Part shown: in pieces, positions 51,721 through 59,408 of the stretch
Position numbering within the stretch: the stretch's first letter is position 1
Layout of the letters: every line of letters starts with the position of its first letter
Origin: Lachnotalea glycerini
Lineage (GTDB): Bacteria > Bacillota > Clostridia > Lachnospirales > Lachnospiraceae
DNA: 59,408 nucleotides
Direction of reading: 5' to 3'
Assembly (NCBI RefSeq): GCF_003201285.1
Contig: NZ_QICS01000018.1
Location: forward strand, 1-59,408
Program-made: the position numbers and the translations under genes
The notes under the pieces: generated by a model
Seen by the model: the letters and a program-made list of their open reading frames with translations, nothing else
Databases searched by the model: none
What the model was told of the DNA's origin: nothing

Positions 51721-54240
51721 ATGGATGACAATATTTTTGATAAGATTCATGAAGTGGATTTAAAGAAAACCATGGAAAATTCTTACATTGATTATGCGAT
51801 GAGTGTTATAGCGGCTCGTGCATTACCAGATGTAAGAGATGGTTTGAAGCCAGTTCAAAGAAGAGTTTTATATTCAATGATAGAACTAAACAATGGACCA
51901 GACAAGCCTCACAGAAAATGTGCGCGTATTGTCGGAGATACAATGGGTAAATATCATCCTCATGGAGATAGTTCTATTTACGGTGCTTTAGTTAATATGG
52001 CACAGGAATGGTCTACCAGATATCCATTAGTAGATGGACATGGAAATTTTGGTTCTGTAGATGGTGACGGAGCTGCCGCAATGCGTTATACAGAAGCACG
52101 TTTAAGTAAAATTTCTATGGAAATGACTGCTGATATTAATAAAGATACCGTAGATTTTATTCCTAACTTTGATGAGACTGAGAGAGAGCCGGTAGTTTTA
52201 CCATCCAGATATCCTAATTTATTGGTAAATGGAACTACTGGTATTGCAGTTGGAATGGCAACAAACATACCACCTCATAATATAAAAGAAGTAATTCAAG
52301 CTGTTGTTAAGCTTATCGATAATCAGGTAATAGAGAATAGAGAGACAGATATTGATGAATTAATCGAAATTATAAAAGGACCAGATTTTCCTACCGGTGC
52401 CACTATTCTTGGTAGAAATGGAATTGAAGAAGCTTATAGAACCGGCAGAGGAAAAATTAGAGTTAGAGCAGTTACCAATATAGAGCCAATGCAAAATGGT
52501 AAAAACAGAATTGTTGTAACTGAATTACCTTACATGGTTAATAAAGCAAGGTTAATAGAAAAAATAGCTGAGCTTGTTAGAGATAAAAAAATTGACGGAA
52601 TTACAGATTTACGTGATGAATCTGACCGAACAGGTATGAGAATTTGTATTGAATTAAGAAGAGATGTCAATGCAAATGTAATATTGAATCAATTATATAA
52701 GCATACACAGCTTCAGGATACATTTGGTGTTATTATGATTGCTCTTGTTGATAATCAGCCAAGGGTATTGAATCTTTTTGAAATGCTCAATTATTATTTA
52801 CTACATCAAAAAGAAGTAGTAACAAGAAGAACAAAATATGAATTGAATAAGGCACAAGAACGTGCTCACATTTTAGAAGGTTTATTAATTGCATTAGATA
52901 ATATAGATGAAGTGATTCATATCATACGTTCTTCAAAAAATGTTTCAGATGCAAAAGAAAAATTAATTGAACGCTTTGGATTAACGGATGTTCAGTCACA
53001 AGCTATCGTTGATATGCGATTACGTGCATTAACAGGCTTGGAAAGAGAAAAGCTTGAAGCAGAATATAAAGAATTAATGCAAAAAATTGCAGAATTACAA
53101 GCAATTCTTGCAGATGAAAATAAGCTTTTAGGCGTTATAAGAGAAGAAATTCTAATCATTGCAGAAAAATATGGTGATGAAAGAAGAACAGCGATTGGCT
53201 ATGATGAAAGTGAAATTTTAATGGAAGATTTAATTCCGATTGAAAATACAGTAATAGCAATGACAAGCCTTGGATATATAAAGAGGATGACGGTTAATAA
53301 TTTTAAGAGTCAGCATCGTGGTGGTAAAGGTATAAAAGGTATGCAGACGATTGATGAAGATTTTATTGAAGATTTATTAATGACGACAACACATCACTTC
53401 ATTATGTTCTTTACAAATAAAGGAAAAGTATATCGTTTGAAGGCCTATGAAATACCAGAGTCAAGCAGAACGGCAAGAGGAACCGCAATTATTAATCTAC
53501 TTCAGATAACACCAGGTGAAAAAATAACTGCTGTGATTCCAATTAAGGAATACAAAAAAGGCCGTTATTTATTTATGGCAACTAAGAATGGTATTGTTAA
53601 GAAAACAGATATAACAGAATATCAAAATGTTAGAAAAACAGGTTTACAGGCAATTAACTTACGAGAAGATGATGATTTAATTGAAGTAAAATCTACAAAT
53701 AAGGAAAAGGATATTATACTTGTTACAAAACATGGTCAATGTATTCGATTTAGCGAAAATGATGTAAGAACTACTGGTAGAAATTCTATGGGAGTTATTG
53801 GAATGAATCTTTCAGATGGTGATGAAGTAATAGGAATGCAGTTGAATACACAAGGTGATTCTTTATTGATTGTTTCAGAGTTTGGATTAGGTAAACGTAC
53901 TTATTTAGATGAATTTACAGTTCAATATAGAGGTGGTAAGGGAGTTAAGTGCTATAAAATTACCGAAAAAACAGGAAATGTAATAGGTGTAAAGGCAGTT
54001 AGCGATAATAATGAGATTATGATGATCACAACGGAAGGTATTATTATACAATTGATGGTTTCTGATATTTCTGTTTTAGGAAGAATTACTTCAGGGGTTA
54101 AATTAATTAATATGGATGATAATATTACCGTTGCTAGTATTGCAAAGGTAAGGGAAAATTTAAATATTACCGAAGATGATGTAATTAAACAGTTGGAAGA
54201 AGAATTAAATCAAGAAATGAACGAAGAAAAAAATAATTAA
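51721..54240 (+). CDS. gyrA: DNA gyrase subunit A
   Basis: 839 aa. The active-site Tyr123 lies in [12 protein letters not shown], and the GyrA box [10 protein letters not shown] marks the C-terminal beta-pinwheel. In the quinolone region, HGDSSIYG gives Ser84 (E. coli Ser83) and Gly88 where E. coli has Asp87. It is cotranscribed with gyrB (42-bp gap) and ended by the terminator at 54255. Confidence 0.98.
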   Translation: MDDNIFDKIHEVDLKKTMENSYIDYAMSVIAARALPDVRDGLKPVQRRVLYSMIELNNGPDKPHRKCARIVGDTMGKYHPHGDSSIYGALVNMAQEWSTRYPLVDGHGNFGSVDGDGAAAMRYTEARLSKISMEMTADINKDTVDFIPNFDETEREPVVLPSRYPNLLVNGTTGIAVGMATNIPPHNIKEVIQAVVKLIDNQVIENRETDIDELIEIIKGPDFPTGATILGRNGIEEAYRTGRGKIRVRAVTNIEPMQNGKNRIVVTELPYMVNKARLIEKIAELVRDKKIDGITDLRDESDRTGMRICIELRRDVNANVILNQLYKHTQLQDTFGVIMIALVDNQPRVLNLFEMLNYYLLHQKEVVTRRTKYELNKAQERAHILEGLLIALDNIDEVIHIIRSSKNVSDAKEKLIERFGLTDVQSQAIVDMRLRALTGLEREKLEAEYKELMQKIAELQAILADENKLLGVIREEILIIAEKYGDERRTAIGYDESEILMEDLIPIENTVIAMTSLGYIKRMTVNNFKSQHRGGKGIKGMQTIDEDFIEDLLMTTTHHFIMFFTNKGKVYRLKAYEIPESSRTARGTAIINLLQITPGEKITAVIPIKEYKKGRYLFMATKNGIVKKTDITEYQNVRKTGLQAINLREDDDLIEVKSTNKEKDIILVTKHGQCIRFSENDVRTTGRNSMGVIGMNLSDGDEVIGMQLNTQGDSLLIVSEFGLGKRTYLDEFTVQYRGGKGVKCYKITEKTGNVIGVKAVSDNNEIMMITTEGIIIQLMVSDISVLGRITSGVKLINMDDNITVASIAKVRENLNITEDDVIKQLEEELNQEMNEEKNN

Positions 54241-54254
54241 AATTAAAAAAATAA

Positions 54255-54292
54255 AATGGTTCACGCATAAAAAGCGGGAACCATTTTTTTAT
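54255..54292 (+). terminator. gyrA terminator
   Basis: AATGGTTC-CGC pairs with GCG-GAACCATT, followed by seven T. A conventional intrinsic terminator 15 bp after the gyrA stop. Confidence 0.88.
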
Positions 54293-54324
54293 AGTGAATC
54301 AATATTTTACAATAAAAATCAATA

Positions 54325-54356
54325 TTGACCTTCCCCTATACAGGAAGGTTTATACT
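54325..54356 (+). promoter_or_regulatory. MerR-type promoter/operator
   Basis: TTGACC (54325-54330) and TATACT (54351-54356) are 20 bp apart, an over-long spacer filled by a perfect dyad ACCTTCC-N8-GGAAGGT (54328-54349). Long spacers with such a dyad are the mark of promoters bent by MerR-family activators, and this sequence resembles the CueR site at E. coli copA. Confidence 0.8.
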
Positions 54357-54418
54357 TAATATAATTGAAAAAAGAATAAGATGACATGTAAATCGAGTAA
54401 CACATTGGGGAGGTTTGT

Positions 54419-54574
54419 ATGGAGGATAGGCTATATTCAATAGGAGAAGTTAGTAAAAATTGTAATATTTCAACAAAAGCGTTACGTTTTTATGACAAAT
54501 TAGGAGTTATATCTCCAGACTTGATTTGTAAGGAAATTTTGAGGATAAAATGCTATGAAAATGTAATCAAGTAA
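54419..54574 (+). pseudogene. Truncated MerR-family regulator
   Basis: A 51-codon ORF after a good GGGGAGG ribosome site encodes the MerR helix-turn-helix start (YSIGEVSKNCNISTKALRFY, then DKLGVISPDLI). After about residue 35 the family sequence is lost and the frame stops. The rest of the DNA-binding domain and the whole effector domain are missing, so it is a remnant of the regulator of the operator upstream. Confidence 0.75.
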
Positions 54575-54679
54575 GAATTATGCAACAAGCTATTTATTCA
54601 TGCGAAGGACCCAAGAATACCAAAAGCAGAGGATATTGAGGCTCTCTATCGTAAATTATATAGGAAAATCATATTATAG
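54575..54679 (+). pseudogene. C-terminal gene fragment of unknown origin
   Basis: In the same frame, directly after the MerR-remnant stop, 34 codons end in TAG just before the shell-protein ribosome site. The end (PKAEDIEALYRKLYRKIIL) is an amphipathic helix after a short linker, reminiscent of microcompartment encapsulation peptides, but short helices are not diagnostic. It may be the tail of a deleted gene. Confidence 0.4.
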
Positions 54680-54691
54680 GAGGAAAAGAAA

Positions 54692-54877
54692 ATGAAATTT
54701 GATGCGTTAGGAATGATTGAAACAAAAGGGTTAGTTGGATCTATTGAGGCAGCGGATGCTATGGTAAAAGCGGCAAACGTTACTTTAATTGGTAAAGAAT
54801 TTGTTGGTGGAGGTCAGCCAATTGAGATACCTTTTATATATATAACTTTTCTATTACAGCTTAAGTCAATCATCTGA
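54692..54877 (+). pseudogene. Truncated bacterial-microcompartment shell protein (BMC domain)
   Basis: 61 codons with an excellent AGGAGG ribosome site. Residues 1-42 match the start of a hexameric BMC-H shell protein of EutM/PduA type ([39 protein letters not shown]). The remaining roughly 50 residues of the fold are gone and replaced by unrelated hydrophobic sequence. It cannot form a shell subunit. No other microcompartment gene is in the window. Confidence 0.82.
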
Positions 54878-55029
54878 TTTGCAGGACAAACACACGTTTA
54901 AACTTAACCTTTCATCTCATGAGATAATTTACTGCACGATAAAGCACTTCATTTAGCAATTAAACATTGATAAAATAATCTATTTATTATATGATAAGAA
55001 TTGTGAAATAACGAGATTTGGAGGAATTT
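54878..55029 (+). other. Non-coding remainder of the decayed region
   Basis: About 150 bp without a gene. A short palindrome ATCTCATGAGAT lies near 54913. The 3' part carries the GGAGGA ribosome site of the next gene. I see no promoter here that is better than the MerR-type one upstream. Confidence 0.4.
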
Positions 55030-56625
55030 ATGAAGAATTATTTTAAAGAGAATATAGTAAAATATATCTCAATCGTTTCGTTTCTTATATTTTTTATATT
55101 AATCTTAATTCAGTATTTAAATGTGTTTGTTTGCTATGATGATTATGGTTTTGCATCTTTAAGTTATAGTAACAGTATTGAGGGGGTTCGCGGCCTTCAT
55201 TATAATTTACGACAATTGATAAAATTTTTATATCTTTATTATATAGATTGGGGTGGAAGAGTAATAAGTTTTGGTACGGAAGCCTTATTACTAAAAAATG
55301 GTGTTATAGTGATGCAGATAGCTATGGCTCTAACAGTAACCTTAATTATGTACTTTTTATATAAAATAATTACTATTTATCCTGTTAAAAACAAATGGTT
55401 TACAGCCATAGCAGTATGTAGTTTATACGGATTAATTCATATTGGTATGTTGAGAGATTCCTTTTATTGGTATACCTCAGCTGTTATTTATGTTATGCCA
55501 TTTATGCCTTATTTAATCGGAGTTTATTTTTATGCTAATACAGTAAATAGACAAATAGTAAGTGATAATAATTTTAAACCTGAGAAAAATTTAATGTTTT
55601 ATATTAAAAATATTTTAATTGCATTTATATTATTTATTGCCGCATTTTCTCAAGAACAGGTAGCAATTTCATTAAGTTTTATGATAGCTTCTCTTATGAT
55701 ATATAAATATCTGATTCTAAAAAAATTAAATTTATGGGATTATATCAATACTGCCTCAACAATACTTGGAACTCTATTAGTAGTGTTTGCACCAGGTAAT
55801 AGCAAAAGGATGGATGAACAAATTAATTTTTACAATTCACCTCTTATAGCAAGAACATTGACTAATGTTGACAGTATTTTTAAAGAAGTATTCGGTTATA
55901 AATTTATTTATATTATGACAGCTTATATCATGGCATTAGCATTGATTAGCATGATTATGATAATAAAAAATTACGGAAGTAAAATATTAAATATATTATT
56001 TTTATTAATTAACATGATAATTTTATGTTTATCTTTATTTTTAAAAATGCCATTATACGCTGCTTTAGAAAATCAATTAAATAAAAATTTGGTTATGTTA
56101 CTTATTTTTACTTATATTTCTTTCATAATAGTTCAGCTTACTATTTACTATTTAAGTGTTAAGAAGCAAATTATGCTGATATTATTTTGGGCATCAATGT
56201 GTACCATAGCTTCTATGGCATTTATACCATGTATTACAATAAGGTGCTACGTTCCGTTTGTTATACTGAGTTTTGGTATTATTACAGATTTAGCAACCAC
56301 TTTTATAGAGAATATTAAGTATGGTATAGTATTTGGAATGATTATGTTATTGCTGATTGTACCTTTTTCCTATAAGAACTATTCTGTTATTTTAGATGGT
56401 TATCAAATCAACCGTTCTTATCATATTAATAATGATACAGAATTAAAAAATACTGCTAAAAAAATTAAAAATGGAGTAAAAGTTAAAAGTGTAACGCTTC
56501 AAAAACTAAATAATACAATATGCTCTAATATTATGCAATATGAAGATGGTTTTGAATTTGTGAAAATATGGATGTGTGAATATTATGATATTCCTCAAAA
56601 TATAGAATTTAATTGGGTTGAATAA
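55030..56625 (+). CDS. Polytopic membrane protein, possible GT-C-type/DUF6056-like
   Basis: 531 aa from the ATG preceded by GGAGGA; a TTG four codons earlier overlaps that site. About eleven TM helices are spread over 10-450, with a soluble C-terminal tail of about 80 aa. The first outside loop holds a YDDYGF motif, and acidic residues there are typical of GT-C glycosyltransferases. DUF6056 is suggested from memory. It is 1.0 kb from any partner of known sugar metabolism, so a wall or envelope glycan role is only inferred. Confidence 0.6.
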   Translation: MKNYFKENIVKYISIVSFLIFFILILIQYLNVFVCYDDYGFASLSYSNSIEGVRGLHYNLRQLIKFLYLYYIDWGGRVISFGTEALLLKNGVIVMQIAMALTVTLIMYFLYKIITIYPVKNKWFTAIAVCSLYGLIHIGMLRDSFYWYTSAVIYVMPFMPYLIGVYFYANTVNRQIVSDNNFKPEKNLMFYIKNILIAFILFIAAFSQEQVAISLSFMIASLMIYKYLILKKLNLWDYINTASTILGTLLVVFAPGNSKRMDEQINFYNSPLIARTLTNVDSIFKEVFGYKFIYIMTAYIMALALISMIMIIKNYGSKILNILFLLINMIILCLSLFLKMPLYAALENQLNKNLVMLLIFTYISFIIVQLTIYYLSVKKQIMLILFWASMCTIASMAFIPCITIRCYVPFVILSFGIITDLATTFIENIKYGIVFGMIMLLLIVPFSYKNYSVILDGYQINRSYHINNDTELKNTAKKIKNGVKVKSVTLQKLNNTICSNIMQYEDGFEFVKIWMCEYYDIPQNIEFNWVE

Positions 56626-56665
56626 AAATATATTGATATAGAATATAATAAAGCTGGAGGAAAAA

Positions 56666-57511
56666 ATGATTAGAACAATAAATGTGAGTGAAATAACAAA
56701 TATTATAAAAGAAATGTGTATAAAAGCGAATCATTTTCTTTCGCAGGATATGGATGAGATAATGAAAGCCGCAGTAGACGAAGAAGAATCCATTATAGGA
56801 AAGCAAATTTTAAATCAGCTTCAGGAAAATCTAAAAATAGCGGGAGAAGAGATGATTCCAATTTGTCAGGATACCGGTATGGCAGTTATATTTATAGAGG
56901 TAGGACAAGAGGTTCATTTTGAAGGCGGAAATATTAACGATGCTATCAATGAAGGCGTAAGAAGAGGTTATAAGGAAGGATATTTAAGGAAATCTGTTGT
57001 AAAGGATCCCATTGAAAGAGAGAATACAAATGATAATACACCTGCTGTTATCTACTATAATATAGTAGATGGAGATAAAGTAAAAATTACAGTTGCACCA
57101 AAAGGTTTTGGAAGTGAAAATATGAGTCGAGTGTTTATGCTTAAACCTTCAGATGGGATAGAAGGAGTAAAAAGTGCAGTTTTAACTGCAGTAAAGGATG
57201 CAGGACCAAATGCATGTCCACCAATGGTAGTTGGTGTGGGAATCGGTGGAACTTTTGAAAAATGTGCATTATTGGCAAAGCAAGCACTGACTAGGGAAGC
57301 AAATAAGCATTCTGATATAGAGTATGTAAAAGATTTAGAAAAAGAATTATTAGTCAAAATAAATCAATTAGGTATCGGACCTGGTGGATTAGGCGGAAAG
57401 GTAACTGCATTGGCCGTTAATATTAATACATATCCAACACACATTGCAGGACTTCCGGTAGCAATCAATATATGCTGTCATGTTAACAGACATATTATAG
57501 AAGAAATTTAA
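56666..57511 (+). CDS. Class I fumarate hydratase, alpha subunit
   Basis: 281 aa, N-terminal half of the class I (4Fe-4S) fumarase/tartrate dehydratase family. Cluster cysteines are seen at Cys67 (ICQDTG), Cys184 (NACPP) and Cys270 or 271 (ICCHVNRH). It hydrates fumarate to malate, with the beta subunit encoded next; tartrate dehydratase is an alternative. GGAGG precedes the ATG. Confidence 0.93.
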   Translation: MIRTINVSEITNIIKEMCIKANHFLSQDMDEIMKAAVDEEESIIGKQILNQLQENLKIAGEEMIPICQDTGMAVIFIEVGQEVHFEGGNINDAINEGVRRGYKEGYLRKSVVKDPIERENTNDNTPAVIYYNIVDGDKVKITVAPKGFGSENMSRVFMLKPSDGIEGVKSAVLTAVKDAGPNACPPMVVGVGIGGTFEKCALLAKQALTREANKHSDIEYVKDLEKELLVKINQLGIGPGGLGGKVTALAVNINTYPTHIAGLPVAINICCHVNRHIIEEI

Positions 57512-57562
57512 TAAAAGAAATATAATTTTGATCTTTACAATATTTTATAAATGGAGGAAATT

Positions 57563-58099
57563 ATGAATAAATATATAAAGGCACCGATTAGTGATATAGA
57601 TGCAAAGAATTTAAGAGCTGGTGATTGCGTATATATCACAGGTAAGATATATACGGCGCGAGATGCTGCACATAAAAGAATGTATGAAGCTTTGGAAAAG
57701 AAAGAATTACTTCCAATAAATATGAAAAATAATATTATTTATTATATGGGACCTTCTCCTGCCAGAGAAGGAAGACCAATTGGTTCAGCAGGCCCAACCA
57801 CCAGCAGCAGAATGGATAAATATACACCCTCATTATTAGACTTAGGTTTAAAGGGTATGATAGGAAAAGGAAAACGGCAAAAAGAAGTAATTGAATCAAT
57901 AATTAAAAATGAAGCAGTTTATTTTGCAGCAGTAGGTGGGGCAGGTGCTTTGTTATCAAAAAGAATTGTTAAATCAACTGTAATTGCATATGATGATTTG
58001 GGGACAGAGGCTATCAGGGAACTAGAAGTTAAAGATTTTCCTGTCATTGTAGTAATTGATTCTATAGGAAATAATTTATACGAAAATGTGATAAGTTAA
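57563..58099 (+). CDS. Class I fumarate hydratase, beta subunit
   Basis: 178 aa from the ATG preceded by GGAGG; an ATG four codons earlier contains this ribosome site. Family marks are GKIYTARDAAHKRMYE, YYMGPSPAREGRPIGSAGPT and SSRMDKYTP. It carries part of the active site of the two-subunit enzyme. It is 51 bp after the alpha subunit, in one operon. Confidence 0.93.
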   Translation: MNKYIKAPISDIDAKNLRAGDCVYITGKIYTARDAAHKRMYEALEKKELLPINMKNNIIYYMGPSPAREGRPIGSAGPTTSSRMDKYTPSLLDLGLKGMIGKGKRQKEVIESIIKNEAVYFAAVGGAGALLSKRIVKSTVIAYDDLGTEAIRELEVKDFPVIVVIDSIGNNLYENVIS

Positions 58100-58160
58100 A
58101 TCATTCATTTAATATTGAAAACAGAATAGAAAATATTATTAAATATAGATTGGACAATAT

Positions 58161-58865
58161 ATGAAAAGAATTATTTTAATGATTTTATTAAATATATATC
58201 GTGTACCATATTGGTTTATAAAAATATGTATTTATGGGAAAAATGATAAATATACGGAAGAACAGCGTTATGCGCTGCTAAAACATGCAGTCATAAAGTC
58301 AAATCATTCAGGAAGAGTAAAGATACAAGCATTTGGCTTAGAAAATCTACCAAATGAAACTGGTTATATTATGTTTCCAAATCATCAAGGTTTATTTGAC
58401 GTGCTAGCATTCTTTGAAACACATCCACTTCCATTCACAGTAGTTTTGAAAAAGGAAGTGTTAAATGTAATATTTCTTAGACATATAATAAGAGCCTTAA
58501 GAGCACAGGCGATTGATAGAAGTGATGTCAGACAATCCTTAAAGGTTATTAATCAAATGACAGAGGAAGTAATGCAAGGAAGAAATTTTATCATTTTTGC
58601 AGAAGGAACCAGAAATAAAGAAAATGTCTTATTAGATTTTAAAGGTGGAAGTTTTAAAAGTGCAATGAATGCAAAATGTCCTATTGTTCCAGTTGCGTTA
58701 ATTGATTCTTATAAAGTATTTGATACATCATCAATAAAAAAACAAACTGTTCAAATACATTATTTAAAACCTATTTATTATGATGAGTATAAAAATATGA
58801 AATCAACGGAAATTGCAAAGTTAGTGAAAAACAAAATAGAAGAAGAAATCAATCATTTTGTATAA
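58161..58865 (+). CDS. plsC: 1-acyl-sn-glycerol-3-phosphate acyltransferase
   Basis: 234 aa. Acyltransferase motif I NHQGLFD (NHx4D, 74-80), EGTR at 148-151 and CPIVPVALIDS are present. A short hydrophobic N-terminus (about 3-25) suits a membrane-associated enzyme. It makes phosphatidic acid from lysophosphatidate. The gap to fumarase is 61 bp and no clear ribosome site is seen upstream. Confidence 0.9.
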   Translation: MKRIILMILLNIYRVPYWFIKICIYGKNDKYTEEQRYALLKHAVIKSNHSGRVKIQAFGLENLPNETGYIMFPNHQGLFDVLAFFETHPLPFTVVLKKEVLNVIFLRHIIRALRAQAIDRSDVRQSLKVINQMTEEVMQGRNFIIFAEGTRNKENVLLDFKGGSFKSAMNAKCPIVPVALIDSYKVFDTSSIKKQTVQIHYLKPIYYDEYKNMKSTEIAKLVKNKIEEEINHFV

Positions 58866-58919
58866 TATTTATTAATTATAGAATAAAGTAATTATTTTTC
58901 AAATAATTTCAAAAATTGA

Positions 58920-58948
58920 TTGACAAACTATCATGCGTTTAGTATAAT
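58920..58948 (+). promoter_or_regulatory. tRNA-Ser promoter (perfect consensus)
   Basis: TTGACA (58920-58925), 17-bp spacer, TATAAT (58943-58948). An ideal sigma-A promoter 52 bp before the tRNA. Confidence 0.9.
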
Positions 58949-59000
58949 AATTTTTGCGTCGAGTGACGTAAATTAAATATGTAATTGATTCAGGCAATAT

Positions 59001-59089
59001 GGAGAAATACTCAAGTGGCTGAAGAGGTGCCCCTGCTAAGGGTATAGGTCGTTTATAGCGGCGCGAGGGTTCAAATCCCTCTTTCTCCG
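59001..59089 (+). tRNA. tRNA-Ser (anticodon GCT)
   Basis: An 89-nt class II tRNA with a GGAGAAA/TTTCTCC acceptor, long variable arm, anticodon loop CTGCTAA and discriminator G. Anticodon GCT decodes AGC/AGU. CCA is not encoded. Confidence 0.95.
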
Positions 59090-59117
59090 TTCTTTTTTAT
59101 GAGTTAACAATAAGTTG

Positions 59118-59146
59118 TTGACAAGCAGATATTTAAGTGATATACT
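59118..59146 (+). promoter_or_regulatory. Predicted rRNA-operon promoter P1
   Basis: TTGACA (59118-59123), 17-bp spacer, TATACT (59141-59146). It shares TTGACAAGCAG with P2. Confidence 0.75.
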
Positions 59147-59174
59147 GTAACTCCACTATATGACGGTGGTTTCG

Positions 59175-59210
59175 CGCGTGTGAAGAAAAAGTTTCACACG
59201 TTGTTTTATC
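59175..59210 (+). terminator. Hairpin between the tandem promoters
   Basis: CGTGTGAA pairs with TTTCACACG around a short loop, followed by TTGTTTTATCT. It could stop P1 transcripts or tRNA read-through before P2; the T tract is imperfect. Confidence 0.5.
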
Positions 59211-59254
59211 TCTTGAGTATGGATGAGAAAATAAAAAAGAAAATAAAAAAAGTG

Positions 59255-59284
59255 TTGACAAGCAGTTGCAATATATGATATCAT
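59255..59284 (+). promoter_or_regulatory. Predicted rRNA-operon promoter P2
   Basis: TTGACA (59255-59260) with TATCAT at 59279-59284, an 18-bp spacer. The initial TTGACAAGCAG repeats that of P1. Confidence 0.7.
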
Positions 59285-59408
59285 ATAAAAGTTGCAGGTC
59301 ACACAGCAACAACAAGAACCTTGATAATTAAACAGTAATTACAACCTTGAAAATTCAACGGTTTTCGAAGAAAACCAAAAGAGATTTCAGAACAAAAAGT
59401 ATCAGAAA
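59285..59408 (+). other. Probable leader of an rRNA operon (cut by window end)
   Basis: No ORF. The text with CCTTGATAATTAAACAG and CCTTGAAAATTCAACGG is of the kind seen before 16S rRNA in Clostridia. With tandem strong promoters and an adjacent tRNA it suggests a 16S gene just past the window. The 16S itself is not in the window. Confidence 0.6.

Overview
The window is a chromosomal segment around a bacterial replication origin. The likely source is a low-GC member of the Bacillota, class Clostridia, and Lachnospiraceae or a close relative fits best. Reasons: AT-rich DNA with AGGAGG-type ribosome sites, the classical rpmH-dnaA-dnaN-recF-gyrB-gyrA origin order, a V-type ATPase operon, tRNA genes without encoded CCA, and several proteins that resemble families of unknown function common in Lachnospiraceae (DUF3881, DUF4446, DUF6179, DUF6323). 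The genus cannot be named from sequence alone.

Layout. 1-11.9 kb is accessory metabolism: a LysR regulator divergent from a split chromate-transporter pair, an esterase, a CDF metal exporter, a Gfo/Idh oxidoreductase, and a beta-glucoside operon (BglG/LicT antiterminator, PTS EIIBCA, GH1 phospho-beta-glucosidase). A RAT/terminator pair precedes both the antiterminator gene and the PTS gene. A DUF6323-DUF6179-like pair follows. 12.3-15.1 kb carries tRNA-Pro and tRNA-Lys, an AI-2E family permease, thioredoxin, a small basic ORF and trmB. 15.4-23.9 kb is a nine-gene V-type ATPase operon (H-C-I-K-F-E-A-B-D), transcribed toward the origin and so head-on to replication. 24-30.7 kb holds a lone CheR, an AEC carrier, a glnK-amt nitrogen operon with an elaborate leader, a D,D-carboxypeptidase, a DEDDh exonuclease with a zinc-ribbon-like tail, and tRNA-Arg.

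30.8-45.1 kb is the left arm of the origin, mostly on the minus strand: DUF3881-like, HD-GYP, DUF4446-like, parB, parA, two perfect parS sites, a DegSU-like two-component pair, an alpha/beta hydrolase, then rsmG, mnmG, mnmE, jag, yidC, yidD, rnpA and rpmH. oriC DnaA boxes lie both upstream (45.3-45.45 kb) and downstream (46.98-47.22 kb) of dnaA. The right arm is dnaA, dnaN, yaaA, recF, gyrB, gyrA. A decayed patch at 54.3-54.9 kb keeps an intact-looking MerR-type operator, a truncated MerR regulator and a truncated bacterial-microcompartment shell gene. A multispanning membrane protein, two-subunit class I fumarase, plsC and tRNA-Ser follow. The window ends in what looks like the tandem-promoter leader of an rRNA operon.

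Most genes are ordinary core genes. The strongest candidate for something undescribed is the glnK-amt operon. Its consensus promoter is followed about 15 nt after the predicted start site by a perfect intrinsic terminator, then about 240 nt of leader with mutually exclusive hairpins, then glnK, then a second strong terminator that abuts the amt ribosome site. Second in interest is the microcompartment/MerR scar beside gyrA.
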